Shown piece by piece: positions 34,413-45,747 of a stretch of DNA of 64,000 nucleotides. A program made the translations under genes and the position numbers. The notes beneath the pieces are model-generated. The model worked only from the letters and a program-made list of their open reading frames with translations, was not told the DNA's origin and searched no databases. Each line of letters begins with the position of its first letter. The stretch's first letter is position 1. This DNA comes from Eurosta solidaginis. Taxonomy: Eukaryota > Arthropoda > Insecta > Diptera > Tephritidae. The stretch lies in contig NC_090320.1 in the NCBI RefSeq assembly GCF_040869045.1, forward strand, positions 241,676,978 through 241,740,977, in the 5' to 3' direction.

Positions 34413-35365
34413 CTTATAGTTTTTTTCTTTGTCATATTGTTTTTTCTGGCTTTTGATTTCATTCATTCTTTTCTTCCTTTTATATTCTATGTTTTATTTT
34501 TAATTGTTGCTTTAATATTTTATTATTTACATTTTGATTTTATTTTTACCATTTTTGTTTCTTTGTATTTATATTTTGTTGCTTCTTTTAAATGTCTTTC
34601 TTACTTCTTTTACTACTGGGCTTTTCATTATTTTTTAACGTTTTGATTTAAGCTTTCATTTTTCTTATCCATTTCTTTTCCCTTTCCCATTTCAATTAAG
34701 CTTTATTTCTTATTTCACTTTTTGATTATTTTTCTTCCTTTTTTGCTTTGTCTTTTTACATTTTTTTTTTATTTAATTTGTTTCCTCTGCAAATTTTCAT
34801 GTATTTTCCTTTGTTTTTTGTTTAAAATTTTGTCTCCTTTTCTACATTTTTCAAACATTATTTGCCCTTTCTCATGGTTTTGTTTTTGTTTTTCCAATTT
34901 TATTTTTGTGTCAACCATTCTATATTTTAGTATTTTCTTTTCTAGCCATTTTTATTTATGTATTTGCGTTTTTCCTTTCTACAACTTTTTATTGATTTCT
35001 TAACATTTTCTTTGATTGTTTTAAATTTTTCCCGTTCTCTTTTCTTTCTTCATTCTCCCTTTTTTCTTTTATTTTTATTCCTTTCTATCTAAATTTTATT
35101 TTTAGTTTCTTTAATGTTTTCCTTTTCTTCCTTTTTGTTTTCTATTATACTTTTTTATTTTTTATTCGTTTTTTTTTAAATTTTTTAAAATCTTGGTTTT
35201 TTTCTTATTATTCGGTAAATTTTTCTATTTGAGTTTTCTCTTTTACTCAAATTTCCTCTTTCCAATTTAAATTTGCTTCTGTTTCAAAATTTTTAAACAT
35301 GTATCTCTTTCATGTTTGTTTGTTTAATGGTGTGTTGTGTTCAATTTATACTTTTTATTTAAGAA
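34413..35365. other. T-rich, strand-asymmetric sequence
   Basis: Almost pure pyrimidine tracts for about 1 kb on the + strand. Apparent open frames here encode only Phe/Leu/Ser-rich translations and are not genes. It lies between the two duplication copies and could be intronic. Confidence 0.5.
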
Positions 35366-35885
35366 TTCATGAGCTTAGCACCGGCTTATGATAATCTCGA
35401 ATCACACGGTTCGAATGTTGGTGAAACCTTTGGTAACATTACGAAATTGCCTGATGATGATTACGTGGCGGTTTTGGAAATGGTACCATCGCAATATGCC
35501 AGTAAATGTTTCTTTCTTTCTTTTCACTTTTCTCTTAGTAATGCATAATAATTGAATATTCAGTTATTATAGGCAGGTGTTAAGCTCGTGATTTCTTAAA
35601 TAATATGTATTTTTTTCTTTAGTTTTTTCTTAAAAACAATAATCATTTTCTTAAAAAAAATGGTTCACGTTATCTTTGCCAGTTAATCTTAATATATTTT
35701 TATTTTAGTTTTCAATTTGTTAATTCTTTAAGTGTTTACTAATTATTTGTTTATTTCTGATTGTTGTTGTTATTGCTGTTGTTGTTGTAGCAATAAAGAT
35801 ACTCGCCGAAGGTTTTGTGGAGTGTTACCCATTTTGATGGTACTTCTCTGGATCCGGAACGCTCCGGTAACAAACACAATTAACT
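35080..35885. repeat. Pyrimidine-rich duplication, copy 2
   Basis: Parallel to 33060-34330, ending with the same (GTT)n and repeat junction at 35759-35885. It contains the exon-like island 35366-35502. Confidence 0.6.
35366..35502 (+). CDS. Exon-like coding island, unrecognised
   Basis: A 45-codon frame with balanced codon use stands out from T-rich surroundings. It begins SLAPAYDNLESHGSNVGE after a Met and continues TKLPDDDYVAVLEMVPSQY. It is preceded by an acceptor-like TTTTTATTTAAG at about 35363 and followed by GTAAATG, a plausible donor, leaving phase 1. Phase 1 would allow joining to the exon at 42497, but the residues do not match the part of trehalose phosphatases expected before that exon. 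It may belong to another gene. I do not recognise the family; edges are approximate. Confidence 0.35.
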
Positions 35886-36773
35886 TGTACCTAAAGGGTA
35901 CGAATTATTTTATCATTATTATTGTCTATACAACGAGCTTTGGCAATTCTCTAAATTTTTTCTTTCCTCTATTCTAATTTCAATTGAAAAAAATGTATCA
36001 TAACAATAATAATGAAAAAATAATTGTTGTTAGGCCTTCATCTCGATTCGATCGCGCGATCTTACAAATCAGTAGGATGATATAACAACAAAAATTCAAA
36101 AGATTTATGCTCAGTAATTTAATGTAAAATCCAACAGATTATCACTCAACAACTGATCGGCAGCTGGAATTTTATTTCAAACTACTAAGCAGACGTTTTT
36201 TTCACAACATTCTTTCAACGTATTTTCGGCTCTTCTTTGGCAGTTCTTTTACATCTGAAAGTGTTGATTGTGGCGCTTCAAAATGATCTATCTATGTGCG
36301 AGCTATTGTTAAAATTCACAGCTGGGTATAATACATGATGAAATTTATTAAAATTTTTTCTGAGTCATGTCCTTCGCATAATTGATGCACCGGCCGAAAT
36401 GAATTATTTATTTTCATATGTATGTAAATTCTTTTGATTGAAATGCACTATTTTCTGTCATTTAGTTGTCTGCACTCTGATTTGTTGCTGTCGCTGTTTG
36501 CAACTGATGTTTTACTCAATATTTTCTTTTTCTTTCCCTATTTTCTAATTTTACTTATTTGCATATGAAGTTTAAATCTAATGTAGACATAATGTACCAA
36601 AGCATCTGTGATTTGTGGCTGCAAAATTTCATTTCATTTCAATTTCTAAGTGGTGTAGGAACACCTACACTTGTGGGAACATTTGTTTGTATGCCGTCAA
36701 ACACTTGACCACCATACACTTGTCCGCCCCATTGTCACGCCTACATATAGATGTGTGTTTATTTCATCATTTT
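35886..36773. other. Unassigned AT-rich sequence
   Basis: Nothing recognised as gene or repeat. Confidence 0.5.
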
Positions 36774-39700
36774 TATACCAAGCTGTACTTGCACTTTGTT
36801 TGGATAACGATTGGTTGTACAGGTATAAAGGAATCGAGATAGATATAGACTTCCATATATCAAAATCATCAGTATCGAAAAAAAATTTGATTGAGCCATG
36901 TCCGTCTGTCCGTCCGTCTGTCCGTTAACACGATAACTTGAGTAAAATTGAGATATCTTCACCAAATTTGGTACACGAGCTTATCTGGACCCAGAATACA
37001 TCGGTATTGAAAATGAGCGAAATCGGATGATAACCACGCCTTTTTATATAAGTATATAACATTTTGGAAAACACAAAAAACCTGATTATTTAGTAAATAA
37101 TACACCTATAATGTTAATATTTGACGTGTGGACTGATATTGAGACTCTTGATAAAAATTTGAAAAAAAACATTTTTTAAATGGGCGTGGCACCGCCCACT
37201 TGTGATAAAATCAATTTTATAAATATTATTAACCATAAATCAAAAATCGTTTAACCTATCGCAACAAAATTGGACAAAGGGGTTGCCTATACTCTAAGGA
37301 ATATTTTGAAGAAAAATTAACGATATCAGTTAAGGACCACGACCACTTTAATATAAAAGTTTTTTAAAAGGGTCGTGGACGAATCAAATAAGCTATATCT
37401 TTGCAAAAAAGTGCTTTATAACAATGGTATTTCATTTCCCAAGTGGATTTATAACAATAAATAGGAAAAACTTCAAATTTTAAAAAATGGGCGTGATTTT
37501 TTCTATGTTTCGGGATCCATAACTTGAAGAACATTTAGTTCAGAATAGAACCATATGTATATGTATTATTTATATATATATTTCAATACTGTCTCTGAAA
37601 AAACATTTCTTACAGACTAATAACAATGGTGTAGGTTACAAAATAAGGCATACCTACTTAAAATAAGAGAGTAAAATATTCAAAAAAGCTTGTTTTCCCA
37701 AGGAAAAATTAAGGGAAATACTCTGAGATAGAATATTAAATTCGCGCATAGATCTTGCAAGAGGAGCATTACTGGCAAATTTAGTTTTGACTTTTTTCCA
37801 GTAAAAAGGATGGGTGACGCGAAGATTTCGCCTTGGAATGTTGAAAGTAATCCTTTCCAGAAGATAAGGACAGTCTATGGTACCATGAAAGTCAAAGATA
37901 AGATTGACCTACGGGTTTCGAGAGATTGTAGGTCAAGTAGCATAATACGGAATGCATAGGGTGGAATGGGAGTATCAAATTTGAGGGACCGTAAAGCGAA
38001 ATTAATGAACACCTTTTGAATACGGTCTATTCTTTTTATTGATATCTGGTTATACGGCCTCCAGACAAAAACTGCATATTCAAGGTTTGAGCGAACAAAA
38101 GTTATATACAACATTTTAAGGGTATAAGGGTCTGAGAACTTGGTGCAGTTCCGACGAATAAAGCCTAGAACAGAGTAGGCCTTCGCAATGATGAAATCAA
38201 CATGTTTGTTAAAAGACAGTTTCGGGTCAAAAAAAACTCCTAGGTCCTTTACTTCGACAACATTCTGAAGGACAGTATTAGAAATATGGTAGGACGTACT
38301 TCGAAAATGCAAAATTTTAGCAAATGTAATTTTAAGACATTTATTTATGTTTAAAGGTAGACGAGAACGAAGACACCATGAATGAACAGCGTTGATATCT
38401 CATTGAAGCTTTGCTTCATCAGAGGCATCTTGGACTTTGGCGAATATTTTGAGGTCATCTGCATAAAGTAAAAAATTTGCGAAGGAAAAGCAGCTACTAA
38501 TGTCATTGATGAACAGAACAAATAGTAGAGGGCCTAAGACGCTCCCTTGCGGTACCCCAGAAGAGGCAATGAAAGGTTGTGAGAACACACCATCAATGGT
38601 AACAACACAACGTCTATCAGTAAGATACGATTTTATCCACTCCAAAAAGCTGGAATGGAAGCCCATAAATGATAGTTTTTTAAGTAGTACTCTTTCAGAA
38701 ACTTTATCAAAGGCTTTTGAAAGGTCTGTATATACACAGTCAACCTGGAATCCAGCCGAAAAGGCAGTATTGCAGTAGGCGGTGAACACAGCTAAGTTCG
38801 AGGCTGTGGACCGCCCTGGTACAAAGCCATGTTGATTATGACAAATAAGCGACTTGGTTGCAAAGAACAATTTGTCTTTTACGATGCACTGAAAAAGTTT
38901 TGAAACGGAAGAGAGCTTCGAGATGGGTATATAGTTCCGAGCATCATTCTTTTTACCAGATTTCAAAATCGGAACTATGTGTGCTACTTTCCAATCATTA
39001 ATGAAAGTACCAGATGAAAGAGATAAATTAAACATTAATTTAAGAGGTTCGATGAGAGCTGGGCATTTCTTTAGCAAAATCGCCGATAAGCCATCAACGT
39101 CGATCTCAGACGAGAGCTTCAGTGAAGTCAGGCCCATCTCTATGTCCTCAACAGACAAAACAAGAGAACCAAAATTTAGGTAAGAGCTAAAGTTCGAAGA
39201 AAAGTTTGCAGAAGACGAATTCTCATCAGTAGAAAAGTTTGACTTAAAAAAATCAGCAAACAGATTAGCTACCTCATTGGGCCCTTCAGCAGATTTATCG
39301 TCGAGAAAAACTGGCGTGGGAATAAAAGAACGAGACCGTTTGGATTTGATAAAAGTCCAGAAATAGTTCGGATTACTTTTAATGCTGCGCTCAGCACAGC
39401 GAATATAATTCTTGTATAGAAACTTATCTAACCGGTTAAATTTGCCAGCAAAGTACTTATATTTATTATAAAAATAAATATTCCTTGTTGTCTGAAATTT
39501 TTTGTGAAACTTGTTTCTCAGATTTTTAAGCTTTTTTAAATCTTTAGTGTACCACGAAATTTTATGTGACCGTTTCTTTTTAACTCCTATATTTTCTAAA
39601 CAAAAGTCATGCAATAAATTTTTAAAATTAGAAAAGCAATTATTAACATTTGAATATGACAAAAGAGCAGTCCAATTGACTTCTTGTAATAAATTATTTA

Positions 39701-40067
39701 GAACAGTAAAATCACAATTATTGTATTGGAAAGCGATCACATCACTAGTATTTTGACTAGTAGAAATGTATTCATAACAATCAATACTTATATTTAAAGG
39801 TACATGATGCTTGTCACATTGACTTATAGGCAGCAAGCATTCCGAAATATTGTAATTAATATTATCGCTGACAAAAATGAGATCTAAGATTTTGTTTAGT
39901 TTGTTAAAAAACAGATTGATTTGCTTAAGATTAAGACTTAGCATACAATCAATAAGGTATGTCTTGTAACACTATTAAGCACACAAAACAAACAACACGA
40001 GCGTTTCAAGTGTACAGCTGGGCATGTAAAGTTCGGTTTCACCCGAACTTAGACTTCCTTACTTGTT
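36774..40067 (-). mobile_element. Helentron/DINE-1-like element 5, split by a LINE
   Basis: The head begins TATACCAAGCTGTAC, followed by TTGGTTGTACAGGTATAAAG and a (GTCC)n-like tract. Body homology runs to about 37560. The conserved tail (GTTCGGTTTCACCCGAACTT then CTTACTTGTT) is found about 2.45 kb later, at 40030-40067. The gap is filled by a minus-strand LINE, so one element was interrupted. This copy has no ~130-bp satellite and belongs to the same variant as element 6. Confidence 0.65.
37560..39995 (-). pseudogene. Jockey/CR1-like LINE, 5'-truncated, near-intact RT
   Basis: One 514-codon minus-strand frame (39944-38400) begins with the last part of the endonuclease (ILDLIFVSDN, SQCDKHHVPL). 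It continues through reverse transcriptase: DWKVAHIVPILKSGKKNDAR, NQHGFVPGRSTASNL, VYTDLSKAFDKV, SSGVPQGSVLGPLLFVLFIN and FLLYADDLKIFA with the YADD centre. A stop after EAKLQ at about 38400 is followed by the rest in nearby frames (VKDLGVFFDPKLSFNKHVDF, LEYAVFVWRPY) to 37875. ORF1 and most of the endonuclease are absent, as in 5'-truncated insertions. No RNase H is seen. It lies inside Helentron/DINE-like element 5. Confidence 0.9.
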
Positions 40068-40830
40068 CTCTTCTAAAATTTTAAAAATTTCTATAAATAA
40101 TTTAATTTTTTTTCTGTGTCTATAATTTTCCGCCGCCCTGCTCAAAGATGCACTCTATGGCAGCGCTTAAATTTATGTATATATGTATTTGTTTATACAT
40201 GCAAAACGTACTAATTTTTCATTCCGTCATGTGTTGGCGCGGTAGAATTCACCTTAAATGTGGGGGTTCACTGCATAAATACGATTATTAATAAAATGTA
40301 TAATATACATATATAAGAATGTATGTATTATATATGCGGTACTATATAATAACAACTTAATTTGTTAAAATCAAAATGTAATATTTGGCTCATTAAGTAT
40401 TTAAAAAATATTCAATTTCCATTATTATCAATTTTTTCATAATTTGTTTAATTAATTCTTTTACTACAGTGTTTTTTTCTTCTTATTTTCAATGTCATAA
40501 TATTTTTGGTTTCATTTATTTTTTTTCCAATTTCAGTCTCATTTCATTTTTCTATTTATGTTTTTTTTTCTTTTTAACTATTTGTTTTAACAATTTTTTC
40601 TGATCACTTTTTTTATTTCTATTTTTAACCTTAATTTTGTGTCATTTATTTTATATTTTTATTATATTTCTTTATTATCTTTATTATATTTTCGTTTCTC
40701 TTTATTCATTAATACATTTTCTTCTGTTCTGTTTCGCTTTTCATTTTTTAACCTTTTTTACTTTTACTTTGTTTCTTTATTATTTGTTCTTTTCTTTTCT
40801 TTTTTCTTTCCGGTTTGGCAAGTACAGCTT
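40068..40830. other. AT- then T-rich stretch
   Basis: AT-rich, with a T-dominated tract from about 40440 to 40810 resembling 33-35 kb. No gene. Confidence 0.5.
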
Positions 40831-41833
40831 CTAGATTCTATGGAAGTTCATGTTCTGGGTAGAAGAGGGACACGTTTCCCAAACGTTGTTCGGGTGTCGG
40901 CCGCAAAAGTCGGCCTCCTTATTTTCATAATGATACAGGATATTTTCACTTTGGTCCGCTGCGTATCAGAATCTAGGTTCAAAGGCTCGACGATTCAGTT
41001 ATATATAGACAACTAGCAATTGTGAGCGCTGTCAATTTTGATGCACTTACAATCCATTACAAGCATTGAGATTACCACAATTAAAGAATGTGGCCAACCT
41101 TTTCAGGTGATAGACTAGGTCTTCACACAAAAGACCGAGTCTCCAGTTTCAAAAAGTAGTTCTCCAAAAAATCTTAGGAATGCTGGTTCATGAATTTTAT
41201 CAACATGCAGCCGCGAGTACACCTCCGTGTAGTCGAAGGAGGCCAGACTGCTATTCGGATTGCCTTACATTTAGTCGAATGCCATCTCAGATAACCTTGC
41301 CCAATCTTCCTTCTTTGGAATGGATTGGCAATGTTGGTGGTCTCATTAATAAGAATACAGGTTACTATGGAATAGTCTTGCTCTCACCTACGCTCCAGCT
41401 GATGTAAAAGGCATTTCCACTAGTAATTTTGCTTCTCTAAGGGGTGCCTGGTATAGTGTTAACTACTTTGTACTCTTTACTTTAATTTTTAAAATAATTT
41501 TTAATTGAGTTTTCATGTTAACTTAAAATTTTTGAATAACTTCAAAAAAAGAAAATTCTAATTAGTATTAAAATATCTAAACTCAAAAATAAACAAAAAT
41601 AAATTTTTAAAAATAAAATAAATATTTGGTTTATTACCAAACCTGGGGCTTGCTTATCTCACAGCAAGGAATTTCTTACTGTGTTTCAGTATGCCCGGTA
41701 CTCATCCAAAATGACAGGCTGGTACTACATATCTGTTTTAATGCTTTGAGCGGCACAGTACTTGTATTCGTCTGCGTACTAAGGCCCTACACAAATTGTT
41801 AATTTGTGGACAAAGTACTGTAGTAACGCAGTA
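40831..41833. other. Unassigned GC-richer block
   Basis: 40831-41410 is less AT-rich than its flanks and looks like an old insertion, but no family could be recognised on either strand. The rest is AT-rich with no gene. Confidence 0.35.
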
Positions 41834-42200
41834 GTTGCTCCTTCACTTACTACATTTGTTTCTTAACGGGAAGTTAGAAGCTCCTTTTGTCTGGGCATCG
41901 GGGGGACCATTTGAACACTCAATAGTTAACCACTGTCTTTTTGGCGTCCTTTTGACATTGTGGTCTGCAGTTCCTACAGGTTTTATTCCAACGCCGAAGG
42001 GCGTCAACTTCAAGACAGATGAATCTTCGCTGAGAAGCTTTCCAATGGCGGAAACACACTCGGAGTGTTTGCCAAACCTCTGCCAAGGAACGATTCCGAT
42101 CAGTACTTTTCCCAAATATGTTCATGTTTTTTTTCCCGGATCTTTTGTTGTGGTAAGCGAGCAGGCAACCTCTACACAAAGGCGGCAGTCTCTCAAGGCT
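41834..42200 (-). repeat. Diverged SINE-family relative
   Basis: CGCCGAAGGGCGTCAACTTC, AAGCTTTCCAATGGCGGAAA, CACACTCGGAGTGTTTGCCA align in order with the minus-strand SINE at 53643-53975 (CGAACGGCATTTGC, AGCTTTTCATGGCAGAAATA, CACTCGGAGTGCTTACCA). Divergence is high; this is an old copy or a sister family. Confidence 0.5.
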
Positions 42201-42496
42201 ACAGAAAGTATGTGTTTATTCTCCTCGCTCGTCGCGCAATAGGATCGTGTACTTCAGAAGAGATCTCAGGGTAATATTGTGAAGGGAGTAAAGATCATGG
42301 ACCATATAAGTAATTTATATAATTTTTTTTTCTTTTGGCGATTTAAAAATTGTGAAAGGTATGTTTTGTACATCCCAAAATAGTTCTTCACATGTGCATT
42401 TTCCTATAGCACCCTGTATTTAGTTTAAAAAGTTGTTTTTTACACGAATTAACCATGCAGAATATTTTATTAACTTTTATTTTTCCCTGTTTTCAG

Positions 42497-42750
42497 GTGA
42501 GGGTGCTAAAATGATTTTGGAAAAACACTTCGAAGCTGATTGGGCCAATAAACTGAAGATTATCTACGTCGGTGATGACACCACAGATGAGGATGCTATG
42601 AAAGTTTTACATGGTTTGGGAAAAACTTTCCGCGTTTCTGAGCTTCCAACACTGAAAACTTATGCTAACTATCAAATCAAGACAGTCGAAGAGGTTGGCT
42701 ATCTACTGAGAGCCATTCAGGCAATCTATGAAGTTAAGAAGAAGCAATAA
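42497..42750 (+). CDS. Trehalose-6-phosphate phosphatase, last exon
   Basis: The exon opens after a textbook acceptor (TTTTTCCCTGTTTTCAG) in phase 1 and runs 254 bp to a TAA. It encodes GEGAKMILEKHFEADWANKL, then KIIYVGDDTTDEDAMKVLHG, LGKTFRVSE and a C-terminal helix ending VKKKQ. The GDDTTDED block is motif IV of the HAD phosphatase fold, supplying the Mg2+-binding acidic residues. In this family the enzyme dephosphorylates trehalose 6-phosphate to trehalose, the main haemolymph sugar of flies. The exon is about the last third of a usual ~270-residue protein. Upstream exons with the nucleophile DYDGTL motif are not in the window. Insect Tps1 has a similar C-terminal domain; the wording here is closer to the stand-alone phosphatases. 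Confidence 0.85.
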
Positions 42751-42803
42751 ATTTTGTGTTGAGCATAAAAAATTCCAAAAAAATATAAAAAAAAAAATAA
42801 AAA
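42745..42803 (+). terminator. Polyadenylation signals of the phosphatase gene
   Basis: AATAAA overlaps the stop region at about 42744-42750, and further AATAAA signals follow near 42797. The A-rich sequence then gives way to AT-rich non-coding DNA. Confidence 0.6.
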
Positions 42804-43140
42804 ATAAATGAGGAAATTAATTTTTGTTTAGACACTTTTATTTATAAAAACAAAAACACATTTTTATACTTGTGTATAAGTAAAACACAAAAACAAAAGC
42901 ACATAAAGCAACAAACTAAAATCACTATATGCAAATGTATGTTTATATTTGCATATCAACAACAACCATATAATGTCTAATGTAATTATAAATATATTTA
43001 TTTGTCTATCATCTGTATTTAAAATATTTTTTTTCATAAATTTCTGTGTTTTCTAAAACAAAGTATTTGTTAATAAAAAATTATAAACCAACAAAAAAGG
43101 AATAATAAAAATTGTTGAGTTTTGATTTTAATAAATTCGT
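42804..43140. other. AT-rich downstream sequence
   Basis: No gene or repeat recognised. Confidence 0.5.
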
Positions 43141-43560
43141 GGTAACAGTCTAGAACAGGGGTCGACTACTAATACGCTACTAAAAATATCGGGAGATGTG
43201 TCAAACGACGCGCCTAATAATCCGAAGGCGGAAAATAAAAATTTTAACTCATTCAAAAGATATTAACGAAAAACCGAGAATTACCCGCTGGTCCCTCCGA
43301 AACCGGGGGTGGGATCCATAGCAGAACACCTTTCTGTGTTGGCGGCCTTCGGCCGCACTTATATAATATTACCCTGGCCGGTCCACAAATGGGGTGGGAT
43401 CAAAATTAAATGCGTGCAAAATCCCTTTGTACACACAATTTTTTTCAGTGCACAACAACATGAAAATCGCCAACATCAACTGCAAATATCTCCGGACAGA
43501 GATAAAATTGTTCTTTTCCGCCTTCGGGGAATCTCCTTATTGCTATAAGAAGAAGAATAA
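43141..43560. mobile_element. MITE relative of the 47022-47520 element
   Basis: It shares GGTAACAGTCTAGAACAGGG (relative of GGTAATAGTCTAGTTGAGGG), TAATAATCCGAAGGCGGAAA, ACACCTTTCTGTGTTGGCG and CTTCGGCCGC with the copy in Helentron/DINE-like element 6. Its right inverted repeat is not recognisable, so it is truncated or diverged. Confidence 0.75.
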
Positions 43561-43879
43561 TCAAATTAGTTCTTAGGGTCAGGGACGGATGAATGCCCAA
43601 GATGGCATAATGCTTGGTCACTTGTGTTGCCGCAGCCCTGATACTGAAGGCCTCAAGGTTAATGCTGCACCAATAATCGTTTTTGGCTATGTCAGGGGGT
43701 TACAGTTTACAAACTTAGAACGTTAAAATAACTGTGGGAGGAGGATGGAGCTGTATTCCTTTATGTCGGCGGGACGAAGAGCTGATGGTAATACTCAACA
43801 CGAGTGCTTATGAAGGAGAAAGGTGGAGACTGAAGATAAGGGAGGCATTCGTGTGATCTATAGAATCACCGGACAGACT
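43561..43879. other. Unassigned spacer
   Basis: No gene or repeat recognised. Confidence 0.4.
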
Positions 43880-44947
43880 TACAGTACAGTCGGAAAGTAT
43901 TGGAACAAGATAAAAAAAGATGTTGATGTAAAAATAGCCTCAGAATTGTATTTTTCCAGATTGAAAATGGTCAAGCGAATGGAAATATCGTCAAAATACG
44001 AGCTCACGTCATTATTTTGCAAAAAAACAGGGGAAAACTATCGATAAATAGCCAAACTTTTGAAAATATCTCTGTGTTCAGTTCATACATTAGAACATAT
44101 CGAGAAACTGGACCGAATACTAAAAGAAAAGGATCTGGTCGACCAAAAAAGACAAATCAAAGAATCGACAACAAAATATATGCAATAAGTAAGGCCAATC
44201 GACGGAAATCTGCATCATAAATTCGTGCTGAAATCAATGAAGACTTGGATTCACCAATATCGCTCACGACAGCCAAAGGCGGGCTTAAAGAAAAAGGTAT
44301 GATTGGAAGCATTGCTGTCAGAAAGCCACTTCGCTCGAGAACTTATTGACTGGACGATTGATCTGTGGAAATCAGTTTAATGGTCAGACGAACCAAAATT
44401 CGAACTGTTCCAATACAATCAGGCATTAATTTCATTAATTCATTTACGAACAAGAGAACGATCTGAAACATACATCAAAACATTTTACTTCTTAATTAGA
44501 ACGAAAAAAAGGACAGGTGACCTTGATACAATGGAGTAGCCACCAAAATCCCCCGATTTAAATCACATCGAGCTATTGTGGAAGAATTGGATCGACCTGT
44601 AAGAGGTCTAAAGCCAACAATCCTTCTGAGATTGTTTGAATGAAGCGTGGAATAATATTCCACATCAACACTTCAAAAACTCATCTAAAGGATTGCCGAA
44701 ATTGTCCGCTGCAGTCATCAAAGCAAAAGGTGGCCATTTTCAAGAAAATCGCTTAAAGTAACATACTCACTGTTTTCATATAAATTTTGATAGAACTTTC
44801 AGTAAAATTCATTAAAAATGTCTTCGGATCTTAGAACTTCGTTGAATGTACAAAACTACTGCGAATATGTGAATTATATTTTAATAAAAGATACTGATAA
44901 AAAACAACTTTTTTCATCTTGTTCTAATATTTTCCGGCTGTACTGTA
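43880..44947 (+). mobile_element. Tc1-like transposon, degenerate
   Basis: The element spans 43882-44945 (1064 bp), bounded by TA (43880-43881 and 44946-44947). Its ends are CAGTACAGTCGGAAAGTATT and the reverse complement of CAGTACAGCCGGAAAATATT, continuing GAACAAGAT. The interior encodes fragments of a Tc1-type transposase: an N-terminal DNA-binding part (GSGRPKKTNQRID), a central part around DWTIDLWKSV.WSDEPKFELF, and a C-terminal part (SPDLNHIELLWKNW) read through stops and frameshifts. The order of parts is correct, so a once full-length copy has decayed. Confidence 0.85.
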
Positions 44948-45520
44948 CTTCGATTAATGGAAGTTGAAAGCAGTGGAGTTTCCTTCAGAAGCGAACATTC
45001 CCTTCGGTTTGAATAGAAAGATCTTAAAAGTATTGTGCAATATTAAAAGCTCGACGAGTATTAGAAAGTTGTTCAGTAAATCCATGAATGGATGAATGGA
45101 CGAGTCGAGTAAGCTGAGGAAATACTGCTACTTGGCAAAACCAAATCATTCGAACGACAGTCGGGTAACACTCCACAAAACTGATATATATATTGGAATG
45201 AATTTTTTTCATCCTTTTTCAAATTTGGTTTGAATACAAACCTACTTCGGCGTTATGACATCTTTAGTGGTATTTTTTGTTCGGGCATTGTTGGCGGATG
45301 AAGTGACCGTCAGTGAGGTACCAGAAGGTGCTAGTAGCACAGTATACATGATTCATATCCCGCAAGGGACTGCCCACATCTACACATCGGAAAATATTTG
45401 TTCAGTTTTAACAACAACGATAACAGCTACGCTGCTTGAGAAGGTTTACATTATATTGCAAAAACTTTAAGAACAAGTGTGTAATGCCTATTAGAGGATT
45501 GAAGAAGCGATGGCCAAGAA
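44948..45520. other. Unassigned sequence
   Basis: A 71-codon + strand frame at 45255-45470 (VRALLADEVTVSEVPEGASS) is open but not recognised. It has no neighbouring exon. It could be an old coding remnant. Confidence 0.3.
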
Positions 45521-45524
45521 TGAT

Positions 45525-45680
45525 CAATGGAGTTGTATTAAATCCTTCCCGAGATTGTCGGGCTATGACTTTATTAATGCTTGTTAACTGAACGAACCGG
45601 ATCTATATCCGGCAAAGGACCATCAACATTAACTTAAGGCTACTAAGCACTTCCCCTAATCTTATCTCTGCAAGAAGAAG
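45525..45680 (+). repeat. CAA-tailed repeat, decayed copy
   Basis: TTCCCGAGATTGTCGGGCTA, CCGGATCTATATCCGGCAAA and GGACCATCAACATTAAC follow the family order with many changes. Confidence 0.65.
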
Positions 45681-45747
45681 AATGCTTATTAGCATTTTTT
45701 TTTTTTTTTTGATGGCGAACGTTTTGAAACATTTAAATATTAACGCT

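Noticed and set aside
34413..35010. Phe/Leu-rich open frames as membrane proteins
   Set aside because: They are translations of poly-pyrimidine DNA with no other coding signal.
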